Shown here: one piece after another, positions 33,438 through 41,756 of the stretch
Position numbering within the stretch: position 1 is the first letter of the stretch
Layout of the letters: every line of letters starts with the position of its first letter
Assembly (NCBI RefSeq): GCF_000732925.1
Contig: NZ_CP008953.1
Location: forward strand, 4,216,001-4,280,000
Origin: Amycolatopsis japonica
Lineage (GTDB): Bacteria > Actinomycetota > Actinomycetes > Mycobacteriales > Pseudonocardiaceae
DNA: 64,000 bases
Direction: 5' to 3'
Program-made: the position numbers and the translations under genes
The notes under the pieces: generated by a model
Database searches by the model: none
What the model saw: only the letters and a program-made list of their open reading frames with translations
What the model was told of the DNA's origin: nothing

Positions 33438-34481
33438 TTAGGCCGTCCCGAGGCGAGCGGCCCGCCCCTTCGCCCCGCTCGCCCAGCACGCACCGCGGGC
33501 ACAGTCGACGGAGTCCAGCGATCCGGTGTCGAACGACTTCCAGTGCCGCCCGCCGTCCGGGCTCACGTCGCTTCCGCCGGGGCCGACGGCGAGCACCGTG
33601 TTCCCCAGCCACGCCAGACCCGAGCGGTAGCCGACCGGCGCCTCGGACGGCGTCCGCCAGGTGCGGCCCTTGTCCGCGCTGAGCGCGACCGCCGGGCCGG
33701 GCGCGTTCGGCGCCGCGTAGTCGCCACCGATCGCCACGCCGTGCCGCGGATCCCGGAAGGTCACCGAAAAGACGCCCGCGGACGCGCCGCTGGGCAACGG
33801 GGTGTCGGCCGCCTCCCAGGTCTTCCCGCCGTCGCCGGAATGCAGGACCCGGGCGCGGGCACCGCCGCCGGTGGCGATCCAGGCGTCACGGGGACCCGAC
33901 GTCGTAAGGCATTGGCCGCTGGCGGCGAAGCCGAACTCGCCGTCGAGCGCGGGCACCATGCCCTCGGCGGGTACGGGTTTCCAGGTACGGCCGCCGTCCG
34001 AAGTGGACTGCAGCCGGAACTTGCCGTCCACCGGATCGCTCATCGCGAGACCGCGCCGGTGGTCGAAGAACGCGAGACAGTCGTAGAAGGCGGCCGGTTC
34101 GCTGTTCTGGAAGGACAGTCGCCAGCTCGCGCCGCCGTCGTCCGTGCGGTAGATCCGCGACGCGTCGCCGGGCCCGATCGACAGGGCGACCGCGTGCTCG
34201 GCGTCGAAGGCCTCGATGTCGCGGAAGTCAAGCGCCTCGGTACCGGCCGGAGCGACAGGCTTCCAAGTGCGACCGCGGTCCGTGGTGCGCAGGATGGTGC
34301 CCCTGCTGCCGCTGACCCACGCCGTACGGGAATCCACCGCGGACAGACCGCGAAGCTGAGCGTCCGTGCCCGTCGGGGTCTCCACCCACGCGGGATCGGG
34401 ACACTCCGGCGCGGCGTGCGCGACGCCGGTGAACGCCAGCGGGACGACCGCTCCCAGCAGGACCAGCAACGCACGGCGCAT
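33438..34481 (-). CDS. Secreted beta-propeller protein (Ycf48/BNR-like)
   Basis: A 347-residue protein with a signal peptide (RRALLVLLGAVVPLAFTGVAHA, cleavage about residue 24) followed by a propeller built of repeats with BNR/Asp-box motifs: TTDRGRTWKPV, TDDGGASWRL, TSDGGRTWKPV, SGDGGKTWEAA, SADKGRTWRT and SPDGGRHWKS. Six motifs suggest a six- or seven-bladed propeller. Known relatives include photosystem assembly factor Ycf48 and sialidase-like proteins; no catalytic residues are evident. It has no operon partner. Confidence 0.8.
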   Translation of the reverse strand: MRRALLVLLGAVVPLAFTGVAHAAPECPDPAWVETPTGTDAQLRGLSAVDSRTAWVSGSRGTILRTTDRGRTWKPVAPAGTEALDFRDIEAFDAEHAVALSIGPGDASRIYRTDDGGASWRLSFQNSEPAAFYDCLAFFDHRRGLAMSDPVDGKFRLQSTSDGGRTWKPVPAEGMVPALDGEFGFAASGQCLTTSGPRDAWIATGGGARARVLHSGDGGKTWEAADTPLPSGASAGVFSVTFRDPRHGVAIGGDYAAPNAPGPAVALSADKGRTWRTPSEAPVGYRSGLAWLGNTVLAVGPGGSDVSPDGGRHWKSFDTGSLDSVDCARGACWASGAKGRAARLGTA

Positions 34482-34504
34482 CGGCGCACCTCTCCCTCGA
34501 AGAT

Positions 34505-34556
34505 CCGTGAAGGCCACCTTAGAGCGCGCGGCGCCCTCCAAGATGGCCTTCACGGA
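34505..34556. repeat. Imperfect palindrome between pafA and the propeller gene
   Basis: TCCGTGAAGGCCACCTTAGAG (from 34505) pairs with the segment ending GGCCTTCACGGA (to 34556), with a few mismatches toward the loop. It has the same TGAAGG/CCTTCA ends as the other palindromes. It lies 5 nt past the pafA stop and probably acts as its terminator. Confidence 0.8.
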
Positions 34557-34561
34557 GTAAT

Positions 34562-35920
34562 TCAGAGCGAGGAGATGAGCCTCTCGACGCGTTCGTCCAC
34601 CGAACGGAACGGGTCCTTGCACAGCACGGTCCGCTGTGCCTGGTCGTTCAGCTTGAGGTGCACCCAGTCCACGGTGAAGTCGCGCCCGGCGGCCTGCGCG
34701 GCGGCGATGAAGTCACCGCGCAGCTTCGCCCGCGTGGTCTGCGGCGGGGTGTCCTTGGCCAGTTCGATCTCGCCGTCGTCGGTGACCCGCCGCACGAGGC
34801 CCTTCCGCTGCAGCAGGTCGAAGATGCCGCGGCCACGCCGGATGTCGTGATAGGCCAGGTCGAGCTGGGCGATCCGCGGGCTCGACAGATCGAGGTCGTG
34901 CTTGTTGCGGTAGCGCTCGACCAGCCGGTGCTTGATCGCCCAGTCGATCTCGGTGTCGATCTTGCTGAAGTCCTGCTGCTCGACCGCCTCCAGCGCCCGG
35001 CCCCACAGCTCGACGACACGCTCGGACTGCGGCGACGAACCGGTCTCCTTGACGTGCTGGACGGCGCGGGCGTGATACTCGCGCTGGATGTCCAGCGCCG
35101 ACGCCTCGCGGCCGCCGGCGAGCCGCACCTGGCGGCGGCCGGTGAGGTCGTGGCTGATCTCGCGGATGGCCCTTATCGGGTTGTCCAGCGTGAAGTCGCG
35201 GAACTGGACGCCGGCCTCGATCATCTCCAGCACCAGGTTCGCCGAGCCCGCCTTGAGCATCGTGGTCGGCTCGGCCATGTTCGAGTCGCCGACGATCACG
35301 TGCAGGCGCCGGTAGCGCTCCGCGTCGGCGTGCGGCTCGTCGCGGGTGTTGATGATCGGCCGCGAACGCGTGGTGGCGCTGGAGACGCCTTCCCAGATGT
35401 GTTCCGCTCGCTGGGACAGGCAGTACACGGCGCCGCGCGGCGTCTGCAGCACCTTGCCCGCGCCGCAGATCAGCTGCCGGGTCACGAGGAACGGCAGCAG
35501 CACGTCGGCGATCCGCGAGAACTCCCCGGCACGGGTCACCAGATAGTTCTCATGGCACCCGTAGGAGTTGCCCGCCGAGTCGGTGTTGTTCTTGAACAGG
35601 AAGATGTCGCCGCCGATGCCCTCGTCGGCCAGCCGCCGCTCGGCGTCGACCAGGAGGTCCTCGAGAATGCGCTCACCGGCCTTGTCGTGCGTGACGAGCT
35701 GGACGAGGTCGTCACATTCGGCCGTCGCGTACTCGGGGTGGGAGCCCACGTCGAGGTAGAGCCGCGAGCCGTTCGACAGGAAGACGTTCGACGAACGCCC
35801 CCAGGACACGACACGCCGAAACAGGTAACGCGCCACTTCGTCCGGGGAGAGCCTGCGTTGCCCGTGAAAGGTGCACGTGACCCCGTACTCGGTCTCGATG
35901 CCAAAGATCCGCCGCTGCAT
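34562..35920 (-). CDS. pafA: Pup-protein ligase PafA
   Basis: A 452-residue ligase of the glutamine-synthetase/carboxylate-amine ligase fold. MQRRIFGIETEYG carries the first metal glutamate, and YLDVGSHPEYATAECDD carries the catalytic Asp57. The ATP site includes the SNGSRLYLD region; the C-terminal domain follows. It activates the C-terminal glutamate of Pup with ATP and joins it to substrate lysines. ATG 35920 has a TACTCT -10 element 6 nt upstream (minus strand of 35927-35932), so translation is leaderless. It is separated from prcA by about 3.8 kb of accessory genes. Confidence 0.97.
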   Translation of the reverse strand: MQRRIFGIETEYGVTCTFHGQRRLSPDEVARYLFRRVVSWGRSSNVFLSNGSRLYLDVGSHPEYATAECDDLVQLVTHDKAGERILEDLLVDAERRLADEGIGGDIFLFKNNTDSAGNSYGCHENYLVTRAGEFSRIADVLLPFLVTRQLICGAGKVLQTPRGAVYCLSQRAEHIWEGVSSATTRSRPIINTRDEPHADAERYRRLHVIVGDSNMAEPTTMLKAGSANLVLEMIEAGVQFRDFTLDNPIRAIREISHDLTGRRQVRLAGGREASALDIQREYHARAVQHVKETGSSPQSERVVELWGRALEAVEQQDFSKIDTEIDWAIKHRLVERYRNKHDLDLSSPRIAQLDLAYHDIRRGRGIFDLLQRKGLVRRVTDDGEIELAKDTPPQTTRAKLRGDFIAAAQAAGRDFTVDWVHLKLNDQAQRTVLCKDPFRSVDERVERLISSL

Positions 35921-36067
35921 CCCACCAGAGTAGGCGGTGAGGACCCACTGAAGGTGCGCCGTTCGGGCGGCGACACGCGGTCGGTACGTTGCATTCGGTG
36001 AAAGGTGTGCGGGAAGTCCCGATCGGGTATCACGCGCATGACGTCCCGGCCCGGAAGTGGGGAACCC

Positions 36068-37546
36068 GTGTTAAAGCAGCTCAAACGCCCTTTCCGCAAG
36101 GTCGGACGGACCGATCGGCGGCTGATGGCCCGCAGTGCGGCCCTGCCGAGGACCAGGGCCGACGACGTGATCACCTCACTCTCCAAAAGTGCGGACAAGT
36201 CCAAACTCTGGTGGTGTGTCGCGATCGCTCTCGCCGCGAAGAAGGGTCCGACGCGCCGGGGTGCGCTCCGCGGCGTGGCCGCCATCGCCGGGGCCAGCGC
36301 GGCGGCGAACCTGATCGGCAAGCCGCTGTTCCCGCGCCGCCGTCCCGCCGCCGAGGAGGTGCCGATGCACCGGCGCCTCGTCCGGCGCCCGACTTCGTCG
36401 TCGTTCCCGTCCGGACACTCGGCGTCGGCGGCCGCCTTCGTCACGGCCGTCGCGATGGAATCGCCCAAGGCGGGTGCCGCCCTCGCACCGCTGGCCGCCG
36501 CGGTCGCCTATTCCCGGATCCACACGGGCGTCCACTGGCCCAGTGACGTCGGGGTGGGGATCGGCATCGGCGTCGGCGCGGGCCTGCTGACGCGGCATTG
36601 GTGGCCGCTGAACGACGACGTCCCCGGCCGCACCGCGCACACCGCCGAGGCGCCCGAGATGCGCGACGGCGAGGACATGCTCGTCCTGGTCAACCCGCAT
36701 TCGGGGATCGACGGCCAGGACCCGACCGAGGAAGCCCGCTTCGCCTGGCCCAAGGCCACCATCCTGTACCCGGACGCGAAACGGGACCTGCGCGATCAGC
36801 TCTGCGACGAGATCGCCGCCCGCGACAACACCGTGCGCGCGCTCGGTGTCGCCGGTGGCGACGGGACCGTGGCCGCGGTGGCCGCCGTCGCGGCCGACCA
36901 CGACCTGCCGCTCGCGCTCATCCCGGCGGGCACCCTCAACCATTTCGCCCGCGACGTCGGCATGCGTTCGATGCCCGACGCGGACGCCGCGACCGAAGCG
37001 GGCAACGCCGTCGGGGTGGACCTCGGCGAGGTCGAGATCAACGACGACGATGACCACCGCTACTTCGTCAACACCGCCAGCCTCGGCGGCTACCCGGAGA
37101 TGGTCCGCATCCGGGAAAAGCTGCAGAAGCGGCATCCGAAGTGGCCGTCCGCGGCGATCGCGCTCGCCCGCACCCTCCGGCGTGCGAAGCCGCTCGAAGT
37201 GACCCTCAACGGCAAGCACACCAGCATCTGGCTGCTGTTCGTCGGCAACGGCACCTACTCGCCGAAGGGCTTCGCGCCCTCACGCCGCCCGGCCCTCGAC
37301 ACCGGTCTTCTCGACGTGCGCTACCTGCGCGCCGACGTGCCGTACTCGCGGGCGCGGTTCATCCTCGCGACGATCACGAACAGCCTCAACGCCAGCCACG
37401 TCTACCAGGAGCTCGACGTCCCGGAGCTGCACGTCCGGCTGCTCAACGGCAACCGCCGGGTCGCCACCGACGGCGAGGTCGGCCCGCTCGGCAACGACTT
37501 CCGCTTCCGGTCGCGGCCCAGCGCGCTCACCATCTACCGGCTCTAA
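36068..37546 (+). CDS. PAP2 phosphatase - lipid kinase fusion
   Basis: A 492-residue bifunctional protein. The N-terminal half is PAP2-type: KPLFPRRRP, SFPSGHSASAAAF and YSRIHTGVHWPSDV hold the three conserved motifs, and membrane helices include VGVGIGIGVGAGLL. The C-terminal half is a diacylglycerol-kinase catalytic domain: LVNPHSG, GVAGGDGTVAAVA and IPAGTLNHFARDVG. It may remove a phosphate from one lipid and phosphorylate another. GTG 36068 after GGGGA is chosen; GTG 36005 and ATG 36038 are in-frame alternatives. The stop overlaps the next gene's stop by 4 nt. Confidence 0.88.
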   Translation: MLKQLKRPFRKVGRTDRRLMARSAALPRTRADDVITSLSKSADKSKLWWCVAIALAAKKGPTRRGALRGVAAIAGASAAANLIGKPLFPRRRPAAEEVPMHRRLVRRPTSSSFPSGHSASAAAFVTAVAMESPKAGAALAPLAAAVAYSRIHTGVHWPSDVGVGIGIGVGAGLLTRHWWPLNDDVPGRTAHTAEAPEMRDGEDMLVLVNPHSGIDGQDPTEEARFAWPKATILYPDAKRDLRDQLCDEIAARDNTVRALGVAGGDGTVAAVAAVAADHDLPLALIPAGTLNHFARDVGMRSMPDADAATEAGNAVGVDLGEVEINDDDDHRYFVNTASLGGYPEMVRIREKLQKRHPKWPSAAIALARTLRRAKPLEVTLNGKHTSIWLLFVGNGTYSPKGFAPSRRPALDTGLLDVRYLRADVPYSRARFILATITNSLNASHVYQELDVPELHVRLLNGNRRVATDGEVGPLGNDFRFRSRPSALTIYRL

Positions 37547-38517
37547 TTACCGAGCAGCGCGGTGCCCAGGGGCGTCAGCGCGTGCAGCACGGCGTTGCGG
37601 TCCCGTTCGGTGGTGATCAGCCCCGCGCGCCGCAACACGGCGGCGTGCTTGCTGGCCGCCGACGGGGTCACGCCCAACCGGGCGGCCAGCTCCGACGTGC
37701 TGCAGCCGACCGCCAGGACCGCCAGTGTCGCCGCCCGGGTCGGGCCGAGCAGGTCGGCGAGGGCGGTGTCCGGCGATCTCCGCACGTCGCGGCCGTATCC
37801 GGTCGACGGGGCCGCCTGCCGCACCGAGGGGTAGAGCAGCCGGACCGGTGATCGTCCCGTCGCCGGGACGATCACCGGGCACACCGCGAAGTACGTCGGC
37901 GAGATGATCAGCCCGCCGCCGTCCGCGCCGCAGGAACCGACGATCCCGTCGCCGACCTCCAGCACCGGCGAAGCCCAGCGCACCAGCGGCCGCAGACTCG
38001 TGAGCATCGCGTCGGCGCCGTCGTGCAGGAGCAGTTGCGCCCGCATCCCCCGGTCCGCGTCCACCTGTGCGCGCGCCGGCTCCCAGCCCGGCGCCAACGA
38101 CAGTTCGAAATAGTCCTGCATCGCCTGGACGAGCTTCGGCAGCCCGGCCGTGTCCCCGTCCGGCAATCCCGCCGCCCACGACGGCAGCTCCCGGTTCACC
38201 GGGAAATCCCGCAACGCCGATTTCAAGCACAGCGGGTCGGTGCGGGCGACTTCCGCGAGCCCCGCCTCCAAACCACTTTCGTCCACGCCCGGCACGAGGA
38301 ACGCCGGAATCGGCGCGTACGGGCGGCACAACCACAACAGCACCGAAGCCGACTCCCCCAGCCCAAGCCGGACCCGATGCCGCCACCGATTGAACAACGC
38401 CGAACCCGCGTCGCGCCGTTGCAGGATCTGCAGACTCGAAACCAGCTCGGCCAAGGGATCGGCTTCGGGCGCGAGCCGCACGCGCGTCAGGTCCTGCAAC
38501 GTCAGCTCGATGCGCAC
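37543..38517 (-). CDS. ArsR family regulator with DUF5937-type N-terminal domain
   Basis: A 324-residue protein. The N-terminal 240 residues form a sensory domain of the DUF5937 kind (MRIELTLQDLTRVRL, QILQRRDAGSALFNRW), and a C-terminal winged helix (LAVGCSTSELAARLGVTPSA, then SKHAAVLRRAGLITTERD) binds DNA. Function is unknown. GTG start at 38517. The stop is shared with the convergent PAP2-kinase gene (CTAA). Confidence 0.85.
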   Translation of the reverse strand: MRIELTLQDLTRVRLAPEADPLAELVSSLQILQRRDAGSALFNRWRHRVRLGLGESASVLLWLCRPYAPIPAFLVPGVDESGLEAGLAEVARTDPLCLKSALRDFPVNRELPSWAAGLPDGDTAGLPKLVQAMQDYFELSLAPGWEPARAQVDADRGMRAQLLLHDGADAMLTSLRPLVRWASPVLEVGDGIVGSCGADGGGLIISPTYFAVCPVIVPATGRSPVRLLYPSVRQAAPSTGYGRDVRRSPDTALADLLGPTRAATLAVLAVGCSTSELAARLGVTPSAASKHAAVLRRAGLITTERDRNAVLHALTPLGTALLGN

Positions 38518-38803
38518 GGGTGTCCTCGCCTTGCTCGAAGTCGTCGCCGTGTGATCGCGAGGCGCGCCATTCCGTTACATCGCTGAACAGCATTATTGCC
38601 GCTATCGGAAATCTCCTCGACGGCCGTGGTTCAGACCTGAATGATGTTCGGAGAAGGCCCGCTTCTCGGGGGTTTACGCGGAGCCTTCCACGAGGGGGAT
38701 TCATCGGCTTGGCCTGCGGGCCGCGTTTCGTCGCGGCCTGTCGTCCTCTGCCGTTCCCCTTCACCTCACTGGGAGAAAACGCTTTCCACAAAGGGGAAAG
38801 AAA
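38518..38803. other. 286-bp divergent promoter region
   Basis: It lies between the ArsR-type gene and the secreted beta-trefoil gene. AAGGGGAAAG stands just before ATG 38804 as its ribosome binding site. No convincing ORF, long repeat or clear -35/-10 pair was recognised. Confidence 0.5.
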
Positions 38804-39442
38804 ATGACGAAAATGAAGCGCCTGGCGGGAATCATCGCCGCCGCCGCGGGTGTCCTGACCCTGGTCACCGCTCCGGCCGCGACCGCGGCCCCGAAGCCCA
38901 CCGGCGACGGATTCAACACGGTCACCGTGCACGGCATGAAGCTCATCCCGGTGAAGCGCACCTCGACCGGTGCGCGCACGCAGGCCGCGGGTGTCGCCGA
39001 CGCGGACATGTACCTCATCCCGTCCGGGCTCAACCCGAACAAGTGCTGGGACGCCGACCTCAACACCATCAACCGCAACGGCACCAAGATGCAGCTCTGG
39101 GACTGCAACTTGAACGCGGACCACCAGGCGTTCTACATCACCGACAACCCCGAGGGCTACTCCCGCTTCCAGAACGTGGCCAGCGGCCGCTACCTGGACG
39201 CGGACCTCAACAGCATCAACCGCAACGGCACCATCGTCCAGCTCTGGGACTTCATCGCCGGTGCCAAGAACCAGTGGTGGAGCGGCACCGTCAACCCCGA
39301 GGGTTACGTCCGCTTCCAGAGCCCGGCCAGCGGCCGCTACCTGACCGCGGAGGGCAACTCGTCCACCAACGGCACGCGGCTCCAGCTGTGGAGCTTCATC
39401 GCCGGCGGCCGCAGCCAGTGGTGGGGCGACACCCCCGCCTGA
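38804..39442 (+). CDS. Secreted ricin-type beta-trefoil protein
   Basis: A 212-residue protein with a signal peptide ending near residue 29 (LTLVTAPAATA-A) and a C-terminal region of three repeats, each with a QLW motif: KMQLWDCNLNADHQAF, IVQLWDFIAGAKNQWW and RLQLWSFIAGGRSQWW, preceded by DADLN.INRNGT or its variant. This is the beta-trefoil (ricin B-like) sugar-binding fold without an attached enzyme. It would act outside the cell as a lectin. No partner gene is visible; three palindromes follow. Confidence 0.8.
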   Translation: MTKMKRLAGIIAAAAGVLTLVTAPAATAAPKPTGDGFNTVTVHGMKLIPVKRTSTGARTQAAGVADADMYLIPSGLNPNKCWDADLNTINRNGTKMQLWDCNLNADHQAFYITDNPEGYSRFQNVASGRYLDADLNSINRNGTIVQLWDFIAGAKNQWWSGTVNPEGYVRFQSPASGRYLTAEGNSSTNGTRLQLWSFIAGGRSQWWGDTPA

Positions 39443-39457
39443 TCTCGGCTGATCGCT

Positions 39458-39508
39458 CCGTGAAGGCCTCCTTCCCTACTCTCAAGGTAGGGAAGGAGGC
39501 CTTCACGG
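39458..39508. terminator. Perfect 22-bp hairpin after the beta-trefoil gene
   Basis: 39458-39479 pairs with 39487-39508 without mismatch (CCGTGAAGGCCTCCTTCCCT arm). It begins 16 nt past the stop, at a convergent junction. Confidence 0.85.
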
Positions 39509-39587
39509 CTTTCGGCGTCCACGTCGCTCAAGTGAGCCCTGATTCGCTGCCGAGGACCGAACCGCCGCTCCCGTAGCCGACCGGGGG

Positions 39588-39632
39588 CGAAGGCTCCTTT
39601 CGCCGCATCAGACTCGGTGAAGGGAGCCTTCA
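39588..39632. repeat. Imperfect palindrome in the 39.5 kb junction
   Basis: CGAAGGCTCCTTTCGCCG (39588-39605) pairs with CGGTGAAGGGAGCCTTCA (39615-39632) with three mismatches; the loop is 9 nt. It has the same end motif as the other palindromes but is degenerate. Confidence 0.75.
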
Positions 39633-39683
39633 GCCCACACCACTCCGCCACTGCGTTCCACTGTGTACAAACGTGGGGCGAGA

Positions 39684-39726
39684 ACGCGAAGGGCCCCTTC
39701 CCAAAGCGGGAAGGGGCCCTTCGCGT
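39684..39726. terminator. Perfect 19-bp hairpin after prcA
   Basis: 39684-39702 pairs with 39708-39726 (arm ACGCGAAGGGCCCCTTCCC, loop AAAGC). It starts 10 nt beyond the prcA stop on the minus strand and probably ends the proteasome transcript. Confidence 0.88.
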
Positions 39727-39736
39727 ACAGAGAGGC

Positions 39737-40492
39737 TCAGTCCTTCTTGGACTCACCTTCGGGCTTGTCGCCGTCGGCGTCGTCCTTCTTCGGCTCTTCG
39801 GGCTCGGCGGGCAGCAGCGCCTCCAGCGCCGCACCGGCGACCCGGCGGAACTTGCGGCCCCGCCGCTCCCGCTCCAGCACGGCGACCTCGAGCTTCACCG
39901 GGTCCGAATCGCCGTTCGCGGGTGTGGGAGTGTTGTCGCGCAACGCCTTCACCGCGACACCGAGCGCCACGCCCAGCTCCATGTCCGGCTCGAAGCTCTC
40001 CTTCAGCTTCGTGGTGAGCGTGTCGGCCTGACCGCCCATCACGACGAACTTCGGCTCGTCGAAGATCGAACCGTCGTAGGTCAACCGGTACAGCTGGTCC
40101 TCGGCGGCGGTCGCGCCGACTTCGGCGACGCAGACCTCGACCTCGAACGGCTTCAGCTGCTCGGTGAAGATGCTGCCCAGCGTCGCGGCGTACGCGTTCG
40201 CCAGCGCACGCGCGCTGACGTCCCGCCGGTCGTACTGGTAGCCCTTCAGATCCGCGTGCCGGATACCGGCGACACGGAGGTTCTCGAACTCGCTGTAGCG
40301 GCCGACGGCCGCGAAACCGATCCGGTCGTAGATCTCCGACACCTTGTGCAACGTCGCCGAGGGGTTCTCGGCCACGAACAGCACGCCACCGCGGTACTTG
40401 AGCACGACCACGCTCCGGCCACGCGCGATGCCCTTGCGCGCGATCTCGGAACGCTCCCGCATCAACTGCTCGGGAGAGGCGTACAACGGCAT
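39737..40492 (-). CDS. prcA: Proteasome alpha subunit PrcA
   Basis: A 251-residue alpha-type proteasome subunit: MPLYASPEQLMRERSEIARK is the gate-forming N-terminus, then GIARGRSVVVLKYRGGVLFVAENPS. No catalytic threonine, as expected. An acidic-lysine tail (PKKDDADGDKPEGESKKD) ends the protein. Alpha rings cap the beta rings and contact Arc. ATG 40492 matches the family start; GTG 40498 is possible. The gene follows prcB by 58 nt. Confidence 0.96.
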   Translation of the reverse strand: MPLYASPEQLMRERSEIARKGIARGRSVVVLKYRGGVLFVAENPSATLHKVSEIYDRIGFAAVGRYSEFENLRVAGIRHADLKGYQYDRRDVSARALANAYAATLGSIFTEQLKPFEVEVCVAEVGATAAEDQLYRLTYDGSIFDEPKFVVMGGQADTLTTKLKESFEPDMELGVALGVAVKALRDNTPTPANGDSDPVKLEVAVLERERRGRKFRRVAGAALEALLPAEPEEPKKDDADGDKPEGESKKD

Positions 40493-40550
40493 CGTCACTG
40501 TGGTGCTCCGCTCTTTCGGGCTCTCATCGGGAAGGGGACAGGGAGAAGGG

Positions 40551-41387
40551 CTAGCGCCCGCGCTCGGCTCGTCCGGCCACGACCGCCTCGGCCACCGCGG
40601 TCGTCTGCTCGACCGGCAACGCCACCGCACCCTGCTCCGCGGTGACCGTCACGATCGTCGGGAAGATCCGGCGCACCAGATCCGGTCCGCCGGTCGCACT
40701 GTCGTCGTCCGCCGCGTCGTACAGGGCCTCCACCGCCGTCCGGATCGCGCCTTCGGCGTCCGCGTCGGGGTCGTACAGCTTCTTCAGCGAGCCCTTGGCG
40801 AACAGCGAACCCGAGCCGATGGCGTGGTAGCCGGCGTTCTCCTCGTAGCGCCCGCCCGTCGCGTCGTACGAGACGATGCGGCCCGCGTGCTTCGCGTCCT
40901 CGGCGTCGAGGTCGTATCCGACGAACAGCGGCAGCACGGCCAGCCCGGCCATCGCCATCTCGAGGTTGGACTTCACCAGCCCCGCGAGCTTGTTCGTCTT
41001 GCCGTCGAGCGAGAGCGAAACGCCCTCGATCTTCTCGTAGTGCGCCAGTTCGACCGCGTACAGCCGCACCATCTCGATCGCCAGCCCGGCCGAGCCCGCG
41101 ATGCCCACCGCCGAGTACTCGTCGGTGACGTGGACCTTCTCCATGTCGCGTGAGGCGATCAGGTTGCCCGACGTCGCCCGCCGGTCACCGGCGATCAGCA
41201 CCCCGCCCGCGAACTTGACCGCGACGATCGTCGTGCCGTGCGGCGCGTCCAGCCCGCCCGCGCCCGTCGCGACCCGCCGCTCCGGGAGCAGCTCGGGCGC
41301 CTGCGCCCGAAGGAAGTCCGAGAACGACGAGGTCGCCGACGAGAAGTACGCGGCGGGCAGCGCCGACTTACCCGAGGTGTGTTCCAT
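40551..41387 (-). CDS. prcB: Proteasome beta subunit PrcB
   Basis: A 278-residue beta subunit with a propeptide of 51 residues. Cleavage between Gly51 and Thr52 (DAPHG-TTIVAVKF) would expose the catalytic threonine. The GTTIV start, ATSGNLIASRDMEKV and the SGSLFAKGSLKKLYDPD region are all present. It forms the chamber's proteolytic rings. The gene is 77 nt downstream of pup, in the usual order pup-prcB-prcA. Confidence 0.97.
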   Translation of the reverse strand: MEHTSGKSALPAAYFSSATSSFSDFLRAQAPELLPERRVATGAGGLDAPHGTTIVAVKFAGGVLIAGDRRATSGNLIASRDMEKVHVTDEYSAVGIAGSAGLAIEMVRLYAVELAHYEKIEGVSLSLDGKTNKLAGLVKSNLEMAMAGLAVLPLFVGYDLDAEDAKHAGRIVSYDATGGRYEENAGYHAIGSGSLFAKGSLKKLYDPDADAEGAIRTAVEALYDAADDDSATGGPDLVRRIFPTIVTVTAEQGAVALPVEQTTAVAEAVVAGRAERGR

Positions 41388-41464
41388 ACGTGCTCAAAGT
41401 TCCAATCTGTGTGATCCGCCGGCTCCGCACAGGCGGCCCCGGCCCGGGGCCGCCGGAAAACGAG

Positions 41465-41659
41465 CTACTCGCCGCCCTTTTGCACGTACGCGCGCACGAA
41501 GTCCTCGGCGTTCTCCTCGAGCACGTCGTCGATCTCGTCGAGGATCGTGTCGACGTCCTCACCGAGCTTCTCGCGCCGCTCCTGGCCCGCCGGACCGCCG
41601 CCCTCGAACTCTTCGTCCGAGTCGCCTCCGCCGTGCTTTTCGATCTTTTCCTGAGCCAT
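41465..41659 (-). CDS. pup: Prokaryotic ubiquitin-like protein Pup
   Basis: A 64-residue acidic, largely disordered protein: MAQEKIEKHGGGDSDEE, a helix region (EKLGEDVDTILDEIDDVLEE) that binds Arc, and the C-terminus YVQKGGE. The last residue is Glu, not Gln, so PafA can use it directly without Dop deamidation. Dop would then act chiefly as depupylase. GGGAGG sits 5 nt before the ATG. It lies between dop and prcB. Confidence 0.97.
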   Translation of the reverse strand: MAQEKIEKHGGGDSDEEFEGGGPAGQERREKLGEDVDTILDEIDDVLEENAEDFVRAYVQKGGE

Positions 41660-41756
41660 CTCGCCTCCCGGTGTGGCCGATGTTTCCTAGCCTACCCAGC
41701 GGTCCCGACATTCCGTGGGATCCGTGATCGCTTAACCCCGATGAAAGGAAATCCCG

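Noticed and set aside
37547..39124. A 525-residue minus-strand ORF running into the beta-trefoil gene
   Set aside because: It overlaps the ArsR-type gene and the secreted protein in another frame and lacks motifs; both real genes are well supported.
38804..39442. Secreted beta-trefoil protein as a toxin
   Set aside because: Only the sugar-binding fold is present, with no enzymatic domain or translocation domain.
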